From assembly GCA_030746295.1 (NCBI GenBank), contig JASLMY010000066.1, forward strand, positions 1-20,583: a stretch of 20,583 nt of DNA. The letters are read 5' to 3'. This DNA comes from Alphaproteobacteria bacterium. Its GTDB lineage: Bacteria > Pseudomonadota > Alphaproteobacteria > GCA-2731375. The translations under genes and the position numbers were made by a program. Position 1 is the stretch's first letter, and each line of letters starts with the position of its first letter. The notes below the pieces were generated by a model that was not told where the DNA came from, ran no database searches, and saw only the letters and a program-made list of their open reading frames with translations. This document shows, in pieces, positions 9,045-15,293 of this stretch.

Positions 9045-9392
9045 ATGGCCGAGCCGAAGGACGCCGGCCAGATCGAGAGCTACCACGCCCACGTCTATTT
9101 CGATGCCGAAAGTCGGGATCGCGCCTGGGCGTTGCGTGAGCGGATCACCGATCTCTTCGATATCGAGATGGGGCGCTTCCACGAAAAGAACGTCGGCCCG
9201 CATCCGCGCTGGAGCTATCAGGTCGCCTTCAAGCCGGCGCTCTTTTCCGAGTTCGTGCCCTGGCTGATGCTGAACCGCGACGACCTCGTCGTGTTCCTGC
9301 ACCCCAACACCAGCGACGACATGGCCGATCATCGCGACTTCCCGATCTGGATGGGCGGGATGCCGGATATGGACCTCTCGATCTTCGAATAG
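9045..9392 (+). CDS. DOPA 4,5-dioxygenase family protein, 115 aa
   Basis: This small protein matches the Dopa_diox family. It has the S-Y-H-A-H-V-Y-F motif with H14 and H16, G-P-H-P near residue 51-54 followed by the W-S-Y-Q-V-A-F strand, and L-H-P-N-T at 85-89 with a further histidine. It ends in D-H-R-x-F-P-I-W-M-G-G. In characterised eukaryotic members the family opens catechol rings at the 4,5 position using iron; the role of the bacterial members is poorly defined. The ATG at 9045 overlaps the gAGGATG context at the end of grxD, with GGAGG in the grxD C-terminus acting as ribosome site. It is therefore likely the last or next-to-last gene of the pur/redox operon. Confidence 0.85.
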   Translation: MAEPKDAGQIESYHAHVYFDAESRDRAWALRERITDLFDIEMGRFHEKNVGPHPRWSYQVAFKPALFSEFVPWLMLNRDDLVVFLHPNTSDDMADHRDFPIWMGGMPDMDLSIFE

Positions 9393-9454
9393 CGCCGGGA
9401 GGGCGCCCTCGGCTATCGTTGGCCCGAGCCACAACAACGTTTCGGGAACCCGAG

Positions 9455-10498
9455 ATGGCGACCTCCGCGCTTCGCGCCGGCCTTGGTTTGGCGATGACCC
9501 GCCTGCCGGCGCCCTTGGCATGGCTCTACCTCCTTGGTCGGCGGCGTCGCTCGGGCGGCCGGGTGATGGATCCCAAGGCACAACTCGTCGCCGACTTCGT
9601 CACCTCGATCCGCATCCCCGGCTACATCCCGACGCCGAGCGAGGCACGGGCGCAGCTCCGCCGCATGGTCGAGCTGATGGAAAGCCCACCCGTTCCCCTC
9701 GCCCAGATCGAGGATCGCACGATCCCCGGGCCGGCCGGCGAGATCCCGATCCGGCTCTATAAGCCACGCTCGCCTGTGTCAGGCTCCCTGCCCGTCCTCG
9801 CCTTTTTCCACGGCGGCGGCTGGGTACAGGGGGATCTCGAAAGCCACCACGCGCTCTGCACCAAGCTCGCCCGCCAGGCCGACTGCTTGGTCGCGGCGAT
9901 CGACTATCGCCTCGCGCCCGAGCACAAGTTCCCGGCCGGCGTCGAGGACTGCCTCGCCGCCTACCGTTGGCTGGCGGCGAACGCGGGCGAGATCGGCGGC
10001 GACCCGGCCCGCATCGCCGTCGGCGGCGACAGTGCCGGCGGCAACCTGGCGGCCGTCGTCTCGCAGCGGATGGCGGTCGAGGGCGGGCCGCTACCGGCGG
10101 GCCAGGTGCTGATCTACCCCGGCACCGACATGCACATGAGCGGGGCCAGTCACCAGGAACACAGCGCCGATCCGGTGATCCCCCGCGAGCGCATCCTCTG
10201 GTACTTGGAGCAGTACTTGCGGCACGCGGCCGACAAGGACGACCCCGCCGCCTCGCCGCTATTGGCGGAGGACTTGACGGGCCAGCCCCCGACCATGGTG
10301 ATCACCGGCGGCTTCGATCCGCTGCGCGACGAGGGCCGGGCCTACGCCGACCGCCTCACGGATGCCGGCGTCGAGACCAGCTACCGCGAATGGCCGGGCC
10401 AGATCCACGCCTTCATGGTCCTGACCCGCGTCATCCCTCAGGGCGACAAGGCGATCGCGGAAGCGGCGCTCTGGCTGAGGAAGGTTTTCGAAGGCTGA
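9455..10498 (+). CDS. Alpha/beta hydrolase, hormone-sensitive-lipase (GDSAG) family esterase, 347 aa
   Basis: This is a serine esterase or lipase of the HSL family, expected to hydrolyse short acyl esters. The oxyanion-hole motif H-G-G-G-W is at residues 119-123, D-Y-R-L-A-P-E-H at about 150-157, and the nucleophile elbow G-D-S-A-G-G has Ser193. The acid is in F-D-P-L-R-D (Asp288) and the base in I-H-A-F-M (His318), so the triad is complete. ATG 9455 adds about 37 residues before M-D-P-K-A-Q, where many relatives begin (ATG 9566). The extension contains a hydrophobic stretch L-A-W-L-Y-L-L-G followed by R-R-R-R and could act as a membrane-peripheral anchor. A TTG at 9419 is a less likely start. 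The substrate is unknown. Confidence 0.9.
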   Translation: MATSALRAGLGLAMTRLPAPLAWLYLLGRRRRSGGRVMDPKAQLVADFVTSIRIPGYIPTPSEARAQLRRMVELMESPPVPLAQIEDRTIPGPAGEIPIRLYKPRSPVSGSLPVLAFFHGGGWVQGDLESHHALCTKLARQADCLVAAIDYRLAPEHKFPAGVEDCLAAYRWLAANAGEIGGDPARIAVGGDSAGGNLAAVVSQRMAVEGGPLPAGQVLIYPGTDMHMSGASHQEHSADPVIPRERILWYLEQYLRHAADKDDPAASPLLAEDLTGQPPTMVITGGFDPLRDEGRAYADRLTDAGVETSYREWPGQIHAFMVLTRVIPQGDKAIAEAALWLRKVFEG

Positions 10499-10745
10499 CC
10501 CGGCGCACCCGTCGGTCTCGCTCGGCCCTATGCCGTCGAGCGAATGATCTGACCCGGATCCATTTCGGCGATGCGCCTTCAACATCACCGTCATACCCGC
10601 GAAAGCGGGTATCCAGGATCGACGCCGATTCCTGGATTCGGGATCGGCGCTGGCGCGCCGTCCGGAATGACGATTCCCGGCTTGTCGGAATCGGAACCCA
10701 AATTCCCCTGGCCAGCGCAGAGATCAGTTCAGGGGCTCGATGGTA
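10499..10745. other. Convergent intergenic region containing an extragenic palindrome
   Basis: The 247 bp between the esterase (plus) and the MORN gene (minus) carry no gene that I can support. The middle third is the palindromic repeat listed separately; the flanks show nothing recognisable. Confidence 0.6.
10589..10672. repeat. Extragenic palindromic repeat of the CGTCAT..GCGGGTATCCAGG..ATGACG type
   Basis: The element is bounded by CGTCAT (10589-10594) and ATGACG (10667-10672). Inside are a perfect 8-bp hairpin ATACCCGC/GCGGGTAT with a GAAA tetraloop (10593-10612) and a second 8-bp pair ATCCAGGA (10611-10618) and TCCTGGAT (10630-10637). It closely resembles the widely scattered repeats of the form GTCATTCCCGCGAAAGCGGG..ATCCAGG seen between genes in many GC-rich proteobacteria. 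Lying between convergent genes, it could also serve as a bidirectional terminator. Confidence 0.75.
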
Positions 10746-12068
10746 TTATTCCGGCCAACCGATGATCTCACCGTTCTTCCACTCGCATTTCTGCCAAGGG
10801 CCGTCCTTGCCGGTGCGGCACTTGCCGAGGCCGTGCTGGCGGCCCTCGACGAAGCCGCCTTCGTAGGCATCGCCGTTGGCGTTGGCGAAGAGGCCTTGCC
10901 CGTGCATCAGGCCGCCCGCGACCTCGCCCTCGTAGCGCCCGCTCTTGCCCCAGGCGATGGTGCCCCGGCCGCTCGGCAGGCCGGCCTTGAAGCCGCCCTC
11001 GTAGCGATAGCCGTCAGCGCCGGTCAGCACCCCCGGGCCTTCCAGGAGGCCTTGCTTGAAACCGCCCTGGTAGCGCCGGCCGTCGGCCGAGACGAGAACG
11101 CCTGGGCCCTGCAAGAGACCATCCTTGAAGGTGCCCTCGTAGCGGTCGCCGGCCTTGGTCACCAGGACGCCCTTGCCATCGAGGCGGCCCGCCTTGACCT
11201 CGCCTTCGTAGCGGTTGCCGTTGGCGAAGGTATAGACGCCACGGCCGTCCATCTTGCCGGCGCGAAACGGGCCCTCATAGCGGCTGCCGTCGGTGGCCGT
11301 GTAGACGCCCTTGCCATGTGGCTTGCCGGCCACCAAGGGGCCCTTGTAGCGGGCCCCGCCGGCCCAATTGAAGAGGCCCTCGCCCTCTATTCTGCCGTCC
11401 TTGAAGACGCCCTTGTAGGCATCGCCGTTGGCCAGAACGAGGACGCCCTCGCCGTGCATCACCCCCTTGGCGATCTCGCCCTCGTAGCGGCCGCCGTCGG
11501 CGGTCAGGAAGACGCCGCGGCCGTGCGGCTTGCCCTCGGCGACCTCGCCTTCGTAGCTCTCGCCGTTGGCCCACTTGAAAAGGCCTTTGCCCTCGTTGAC
11601 GCCTTGGCGGAAAGTGCCCTCGTAGCGGTCGCCGTTCTTGGCGACGTAGATGCCATTGCCCTCGGGCTTGCCCTTCTCGAGCTTGCCTTCGTAGCGGTTG
11701 CCCTCGGCGTCGAGCCAAAGACCCTGGCCGTGCATGGCGCCGTCCTGGTACTGGCCGTCGTAGCTGCTGCCGTCGGCGCCGGTGAACATGCCCCGGCCGT
11801 GGCGCAGGCCGGCCCGGTAGGCGCCCTGGTAGTGGTCGCCGGACTTGCCGTCGAAGTGCCACTGGGCGACGCCTTCGCCCGTCGCCTTGCCCTCCTCGCA
11901 GGCGCCGCTCCAGGTGAGCGTCATCCCGAGTCGGGGCTTTGGCTCCCAGATCGCGCAGTTTGTCTTGGCATCGCGCAGCCACTCGCCGGCCGCCGCCGCG
12001 CCCGAGACGACGACGCAGATCGCCACCGACAGGCCAAGGCCCCAAATCCTCGCTCCAGAAGGCGTCAT
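10746..12068 (-). CDS. Exported protein with 15 MORN repeats, 440 aa
   Basis: The protein begins with a signal peptide: basic start, hydrophobic core L-G-L-S-V-A-I-C-V-V-V, and A-A-A-A-G with likely cleavage near residue 27. An N-terminal segment with two cysteines follows, then 15 regular 23-residue MORN repeats from about residue 79 to 423. Each opens with x-Y-x-G and contains G-x-x-x-G-x-G; one degenerate copy precedes them. The C-terminus has a second cysteine pair and a W-P-E end. MORN repeats form extended beta meanders that bind lipids or proteins, so an envelope scaffold or adhesion role is possible but not shown. ATG 12068 is preferred over TTG 12101 because AGGA lies 9-12 nt upstream and it gives a clean signal peptide. 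Confidence 0.88.
   Translation of the reverse strand: MTPSGARIWGLGLSVAICVVVSGAAAAGEWLRDAKTNCAIWEPKPRLGMTLTWSGACEEGKATGEGVAQWHFDGKSGDHYQGAYRAGLRHGRGMFTGADGSSYDGQYQDGAMHGQGLWLDAEGNRYEGKLEKGKPEGNGIYVAKNGDRYEGTFRQGVNEGKGLFKWANGESYEGEVAEGKPHGRGVFLTADGGRYEGEIAKGVMHGEGVLVLANGDAYKGVFKDGRIEGEGLFNWAGGARYKGPLVAGKPHGKGVYTATDGSRYEGPFRAGKMDGRGVYTFANGNRYEGEVKAGRLDGKGVLVTKAGDRYEGTFKDGLLQGPGVLVSADGRRYQGGFKQGLLEGPGVLTGADGYRYEGGFKAGLPSGRGTIAWGKSGRYEGEVAGGLMHGQGLFANANGDAYEGGFVEGRQHGLGKCRTGKDGPWQKCEWKNGEIIGWPE
10800..11834 (-). repeat. In-frame tandem array of 69-bp MORN units (15 copies)
   Basis: The coding sequence repeats with a 69-bp (23-codon) period, each unit carrying a codon block for R/S/A-Y-E/K/Q-G. 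In the plus strand this shows as CCCTCGTAGC/CCTTGTAGC-like blocks every 69 bp. Units are diverged at the DNA level, so the array is old rather than a recent slippage expansion, but the phase is kept perfectly. Confidence 0.8.
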
Positions 12069-12097
12069 GCGTTTTCGTCCTGCGCGGGCTCGTGTCC

Positions 12098-12150
12098 CCA
12101 ATCAGAAGTTCGCATCGTTCGTGGCAAGCACCCGACGAACTTCTGATTGG
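12098..12150. repeat. 15-bp perfect inverted repeat upstream of the MORN gene
   Basis: The arms are CCAATCAGAAGTTCG (12098-12112) and CGAACTTCTGATTGG (12136-12150), separated by 23 bp. A short inner TCG/CGA pair (12115-12117, 12133-12135) can extend the stem. It lies 30 bp upstream of the MORN gene start, so it would fall in that gene's leader or promoter. Confidence 0.9.
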
Positions 12151-12156
12151 ATAAGA

Positions 12157-12183
12157 ACACTAGCATCCTTTTGATTCTAGTGT
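12157..12183. repeat. Short palindrome ACACTAG/CTAGTGT
   Basis: Seven-bp arms at 12157-12163 and 12177-12183 enclose 13 bases, in which ATC/GAT (12165-12167, 12173-12175) can pair further. Its right arm overlaps the left outer arm of the next inverted repeat, so the two structures are mutually exclusive in one strand. Confidence 0.8.
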
Positions 12184-12253
12184 GGTTTATGGATTTGAAG
12201 TTCCTCACGGCGTCAGTCCCACGAATGAGAGGAACTTCAAACCCACCACACTA
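12178..12253. repeat. Two-part inverted repeat TAGTGTGG..TTTGAAGTTCCTC / GAGGAACTTCAAA..CCACACTA
   Basis: The outer arms are TAGTGTGG (12178-12185) and CCACACTA (12246-12253). The inner arms are TTTGAAGTTCCTC (12194-12206) and GAGGAACTTCAAA (12229-12241), 13 bp and perfect. Unpaired linkers of 8 and 4 nt separate outer from inner arms, and the apical loop is 22 nt. The heptamer GAAGTTC at the core also occurs in the inverted repeat at 12098-12150, so the two are related. Confidence 0.85.
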
Positions 12254-12372
12254 TGGTCAGGGCTCAGAAATCGGCGCCTGGGCGGTGACTGTCAAGGGGC
12301 TATGATAGTCGGCCGAGGCTCGGGACGACAGACGGCCCGAGCCGGGTGACACACTGGCATTCGACGAACGCT

Positions 12373-12825
12373 ATGAGCGCGCATTACTTCGAGGATCTGG
12401 CGGTCGGCGACCGCCTCGCCGCCGGCCCCTATCGCGTGGCGCGCGAGGAGATGCTGGCCTTCGCGCAAAGCTACGACCCCCGCCCGGTGCACCTGGACGA
12501 TGCCGCGGGCGCTGCCTCTGACTTCGGCGGCCTCGTCGCGTCGGGCATCTATACGCTGGCGGTCTGGAACCGACTCCGCTTCGAGGCCGAGGCCGGCCTG
12601 TCGCAGATCGCCGGCCTGGGCCTGGAAGAGGTCCGCTACAGCGCCCCGGTGCGTGCGGGCGACCGCCTCGACCTCGCCGCCGAATGCACCGCCAAGCGGC
12701 CTTCCGCCAGCCGGGCCGACCGGGGCATCATGGCCTTCCAGCATCGGCTTCTCAATCAGCACGGCCAGCTGGCGATGACCGCGGTCGTCAACCTGTTGGT
12801 CTCCCGGCGGCCGGCACGGTCGTGA
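12373..12825 (+). CDS. MaoC-like (R)-specific enoyl hydratase family protein, 150 aa
   Basis: This is a single hot-dog domain of the MaoC family, whose members hydrate enoyl-CoA or related thioesters. The N-terminal Y-F-E-D-L-A-V-G-D-R-L strand matches many members. The hydratase segment S-Y-D-P-R-P-V-H-L-D follows, with the candidate catalytic pair D35 and H40. After it come F-G-G-L-V-A-S-G-I-Y-T-L and the later strand V-R-Y-S-A-P-V-R-A-G-D. ATG 12373 is chosen because it gives the canonical N-terminus; an upstream GTG at 12346 adds nine atypical residues and lies just after a hairpin. It stands alone between divergent MORN and downstream genes, and a strong hairpin follows it. The actual acyl substrate is unknown. 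Confidence 0.88.
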   Translation: MSAHYFEDLAVGDRLAAGPYRVAREEMLAFAQSYDPRPVHLDDAAGAASDFGGLVASGIYTLAVWNRLRFEAEAGLSQIAGLGLEEVRYSAPVRAGDRLDLAAECTAKRPSASRADRGIMAFQHRLLNQHGQLAMTAVVNLLVSRRPARS

Positions 12826-12830
12826 TGGCA

Positions 12831-12877
12831 CCGGCTTGGACTCTCCAATTGGACTCGCCAAGCCGGCCCGCCCTTTT
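12831..12877 (+). terminator. Rho-independent-type terminator after the MaoC gene
   Basis: A perfect 9-bp stem CCGGCTTGG (12831-12839) / CCAAGCCGG (12858-12866) encloses an 18-nt loop that itself contains the self-complementary TCCAATTGGA (12844-12853). A T4 run follows at 12874-12877. It starts 5 bp after the MaoC stop. The T-tract is short, so efficiency is uncertain. Confidence 0.65.
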
Positions 12878-12972
12878 CCGAAATTCATTTATTAATCAGT
12901 AGAGTAAATGTCCATAATCATCTGGTTCTATTGCCAAATTGGAACTGGAAACACTGCGTGAAAGGAGAGAAG
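12878..12972. promoter_or_regulatory. AT-rich leader probably carrying the promoter of the HbpS-like gene
   Basis: The 95 bp between the MaoC terminator and the next start are AT-rich compared with the coding regions. They include CATAAT (12913-12918), which resembles a -10 box, but no good -35 at the right distance. The segment ends in AAAGGAG (12961-12967), an excellent ribosome site 5 nt before ATG 12973. Confidence 0.4.
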
Positions 12973-13437
12973 ATGACCGATCTGAAGCTTGAATCCGCGG
13001 CCGGGATCGTCGACCACGCCCTCGCCGCGGGCCGCGAGCAGGGCTTCATGCCGCTGACCGTGGCGGTGCTGGACGCGGGCGGCCACCTGGTGGCGCTGAA
13101 GCGCGAGGACGGCTCGGGCATCATGCGGGTCGAGATCGCCAGCGGAAAGGCCTGGGGCGCGCTCGGCATGGGCGTGGCGACGCGGCATTTGCGCGACCGC
13201 CTGGCCGACCGGCCCGCCTTCCAGGCAGCACTGGCGGCGGTCTCGGGCGGGCGCTTCGTGCCGGTGCCGGGCGGGGTCCTGATCCGCGATGGCGAGGACC
13301 ACATCATCGGTGCCGTCGGTATCTCCGGCGACACCTCCGACAAGGACGAATACTGCGCCATTCGCGCCATCGAAGCGGTCGGCCTGAGGCCCGACCCGAC
13401 CGAGCCGGCGCCGGACTGGAACCAATCCAAGCTTTGA
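12973..13437 (+). CDS. GlcG/HbpS family heme-binding-like protein, 154 aa
   Basis: This protein belongs to the GlcG/HbpS (DUF336) family. It shows the A-x-x-I-V-D-H-A-L-A-A-G-R-E-x-G start, L-T-V-A-V-L-D-A-G-G-H-L-V-A-L-K-R-E-D-G near residues 32-51, A-S-G-K-A-W-G-A-L near 57-65, and G-G-V-L-I-R-D-G..I-I-G-A-V-G-I-S-G-D-T-S-D-K-D-E near 110-135. HbpS of Streptomyces binds heme and senses redox stress; GlcG sits in glycolate operons; most members have no known job. No signal peptide is evident from ATG 12973, so it is probably cytoplasmic. The start is fixed by the strong AAAGGAG site. A hairpin follows the stop, so it may be a single-gene transcript. Confidence 0.88.
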   Translation: MTDLKLESAAGIVDHALAAGREQGFMPLTVAVLDAGGHLVALKREDGSGIMRVEIASGKAWGALGMGVATRHLRDRLADRPAFQAALAAVSGGRFVPVPGGVLIRDGEDHIIGAVGISGDTSDKDEYCAIRAIEAVGLRPDPTEPAPDWNQSKL

Positions 13438-13458
13438 CGACGGGCCGGAACCGTTGCC

Positions 13459-13497
13459 GCCCGCCGGCGCCGCAACCAATCGTGACGATTGGCGGGC
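13459..13497 (+). terminator. Hairpin after the HbpS-like gene, possible terminator
   Basis: Two alternative stems can form. One is CCAATCG/CGATTGG (13476-13482, 13486-13492) with a 3-nt loop; the other is a larger GCCCGCC/GGCGGGC pair (13459-13465, 13491-13497). An ATTTT stretch follows about 12 nt later. It may end the HbpS-like transcript or separate it from the dioxygenase gene. Confidence 0.45.
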
Positions 13498-13540
13498 GAG
13501 CTGATAGGATTTTCCCGGGAGCCCGTCACGGAGGCTGACA

Positions 13541-14404
13541 ATGCTGACCATCGAGCCATTGCATGCACCTTTCGGTGTCAGCATCACCGGCATCGACATC
13601 GCCGAAGGTTTGAACGATGCCACAATTAAAGGGGTGGTCGATGCGCTGCACGAGCACCGCGTCGTCGTCATCCGCGAGCAGCGGCTCGACAAGGACGACT
13701 ATCTCGCCTTCGGCCGCGAATGGGGCCAGCCGATCCCCCACGTCCTCGATCATCTGCGCATGCCCGGCTATCCCGAGATGATGGCCATCGGCAACACCGA
13801 GGAGAAAGACAGGGAGGACAGCATCCGCCTGGGGGCGGCCTTTTGGCATACCGATCAGTCCTACGAGGCCGAGCCCGCGACCGCGACCATGCTTTATGCC
13901 ATCAAGGTGCCGTCTTCGGGCGGCGAGACCTTGATCGCGGACGGCTACGGCGCCTACGAGGCCCTGGACGACGCAACCAAGTCGCGGCTTGGGGGCCTGG
14001 TCGCACTGCACTACTACGGGGCGGCCAGCGGCCGGGGCGAGGAGAATATCGCCGCCCCGCTCGTCAACGATCAGCAACGCGACAAGGTGCCGCCGGTCGA
14101 GCACCTGATCGCCCGGCCGCACCCCGTCACCGGCCGCACCGCCCTCTACGGCATTGCCGGCACGCCCTACGGTATCGAGGGCATGGCCGAGGCGGAGGCA
14201 ACCGAACTACTGGCCATGCTGAAGGCGCACATGCTGCAGGACCGGTTCATCTACCGGCACGCCTACCGGGTCGGCGACGTCGCCATTTGGGATACCTCGC
14301 AGACCCTGCATTCGGCGACGCCGATAGACGTCGCCACCCGCGAGGCCGACAGCCGCCTGCTGCACCGGATCTCGATCCGCGGCCGGCCGAGGGTCTGCCA
14401 TTGA
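13541..14404 (+). CDS. TauD/TfdA family Fe(II)/2-oxoglutarate-dependent dioxygenase, 287 aa
   Basis: The enzyme couples oxidation of an organic substrate to decarboxylation of 2-oxoglutarate. The iron ligands are visible as W-H-T-D (H103, D105) and the distal histidine in Q-T-L-H-S-A (H257). The 2-oxoglutarate-binding arginine is likely in L-L-H-R-I-S-I-R-G (R276 or R280). The N-terminus P-F-G-V-S-I-T-G-I-D-I and H-R-V-V-V-I-R-E-Q are typical of the TauD/TfdA group, and the length is normal. GGAGG lies 7 nt before ATG 13541. Substrates in this family include taurine, alkyl sulfates, phenoxyacetates and others; sequence alone does not choose. A SAM methyltransferase starts 31 bp downstream and is probably cotranscribed. 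Confidence 0.9.
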   Translation: MLTIEPLHAPFGVSITGIDIAEGLNDATIKGVVDALHEHRVVVIREQRLDKDDYLAFGREWGQPIPHVLDHLRMPGYPEMMAIGNTEEKDREDSIRLGAAFWHTDQSYEAEPATATMLYAIKVPSSGGETLIADGYGAYEALDDATKSRLGGLVALHYYGAASGRGEENIAAPLVNDQQRDKVPPVEHLIARPHPVTGRTALYGIAGTPYGIEGMAEAEATELLAMLKAHMLQDRFIYRHAYRVGDVAIWDTSQTLHSATPIDVATREADSRLLHRISIRGRPRVCH

Positions 14405-14435
14405 GCGCCGCTATCATTGCAAGGGAGCACGCGTG

Positions 14436-15263
14436 ATGTCCGACGAAGCCGCGGTTCAGGCGCACTACTCGGCGGACACCGTTGTCGAGGTCGTCGTCGA
14501 GGCGCTCCGGGACGCGGGCGTCGATCTCGACAAGGTGACGCCGCTGGAGCTGGCGCCGGTCGATCAATTCCATTCCCGCGGCCTCGACGCGACCAACGAG
14601 CTGGGCGAGATCCTGGCGCCGAAGGCCGAGGAGCGCTTGCTGGACATCGGCTGCGGCCTCGGCGGGCCGGCCCGCTTCTTCGCCTTCACCTTCGGTTGCC
14701 GCGTCGACGGCATCGACCTGACGCCGGCCTTCTGCGAGGCGGCGGAGCGGCTGACCACCATGACCCGCCTCGACGATCAGGTCGAGATCGCCTGCGCCAG
14801 CGCCCTCGACCTGCCCTTCGAGGACGCCACCTTCGAAGCCGCCTATTCCCAGAACGTCGTCATGAACATTGCCGACAAGGCGGCCTTCTACGCCGAGGCC
14901 CGGCGGGTTTTGAAGCCGGGCGGGCGGTTGGCACTCTCGAACTTGACCCTGGGCACGGGCGGCCAGCCGACCTATCCGGTGCCCTGGGCCGAGACCGAGG
15001 CGACCAGTTTCCTGTCGACGCCAGACGAGACCCGAGCGGCGATAGAGGCGGCCGGCTTCGAGATCCTGGTCTTCCGCAATACCACCGAGCGGCTGACCCA
15101 TTTCTATGCCACCCAGCGCGAGCGGGTCCGCCGCCAAGGCCCGCCGAAGCTTGGTCCGCACGTCTTCATGGGCGAGCGCATGAAGGAGATGCAGCGCAAC
15201 GTCGCCCAGAACGTCGAGGAAGGCCGCGTCGCCCCCTTCGAGATCCTTTGCCGCAAGCTCTGA
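14436..15263 (+). CDS. Class I SAM-dependent methyltransferase, 275 aa
   Basis: This has a Rossmann-type methyltransferase fold. Motif I reads L-L-D-I-G-C-G-L-G-G-P-A-R at about residues 68-80, the acidic strand end is V-D-G-I-D-L-T-P, and motif II-like D-L-P-F-E-D-A-T-F-E-A-A is near 128-139. V-L-K-P-G-G-R-L-A-L-S-N marks motif III. Members with G-L-G-G-P-A-R and the M-N-I-A-D-K segment form a bacterial group of small-molecule methyltransferases related to methyltransf_11 enzymes. ATG 14436 follows AAGGGAG; a GTG immediately upstream (14433) is an equivalent start. It lies 31 bp after the dioxygenase gene, which suggests that both act on the same compound. The acceptor is unknown. Confidence 0.88.
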   Translation: MSDEAAVQAHYSADTVVEVVVEALRDAGVDLDKVTPLELAPVDQFHSRGLDATNELGEILAPKAEERLLDIGCGLGGPARFFAFTFGCRVDGIDLTPAFCEAAERLTTMTRLDDQVEIACASALDLPFEDATFEAAYSQNVVMNIADKAAFYAEARRVLKPGGRLALSNLTLGTGGQPTYPVPWAETEATSFLSTPDETRAAIEAAGFEILVFRNTTERLTHFYATQRERVRRQGPPKLGPHVFMGERMKEMQRNVAQNVEEGRVAPFEILCRKL

Positions 15264-15275
15264 GCGCGGCCGCTC
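15262..15275. terminator. Small hairpin between convergent methyltransferase and glmS genes
   Basis: A 5-bp stem GAGCG/CGCTC with a 4-nt loop starts within the methyltransferase stop codon, in the 30-bp gap between convergent genes. There is no T-tract on either side, so this is only a weak terminator candidate. Confidence 0.3.
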
Positions 15276-15293
15276 TGTCGAGGGCTTGGAGGA

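Larger units (their letters stand above)
12069..12372. other. Divergent intergenic region between the MORN and MaoC genes, rich in inverted repeats
   Basis: No protein gene is supported in these 304 bp. It must contain promoters for the two divergent genes. About half (12098-12253) is a set of nested inverted repeats, and a further 8-bp hairpin GGCTCGGG/CCCGAGCC with an 11-nt loop lies at 12317-12343, 30 bp before the MaoC start. The core is AT-richer than the surroundings. Confidence 0.6.

Noticed and set aside
9419..9454. TTG 9419 as esterase start
   Set aside because: It adds 12 residues without family support; ATG 9455 is closer to a GGGAA site and starts a plausible anchor sequence.
10800..11834. 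Regular repeats considered as a CRISPR or non-coding satellite array
   Set aside because: The 69-bp period is an exact multiple of three, has no spacer/repeat alternation, and encodes MORN units.
10740..12146. Long plus-strand open frame (468 codons) across the MORN gene with a repeating A-L-V-A-V-A pattern
   Set aside because: It is the complement of the 69-bp MORN repeats. The periodicity produces a low-complexity antisense frame; the minus strand has a signal peptide and canonical repeats.
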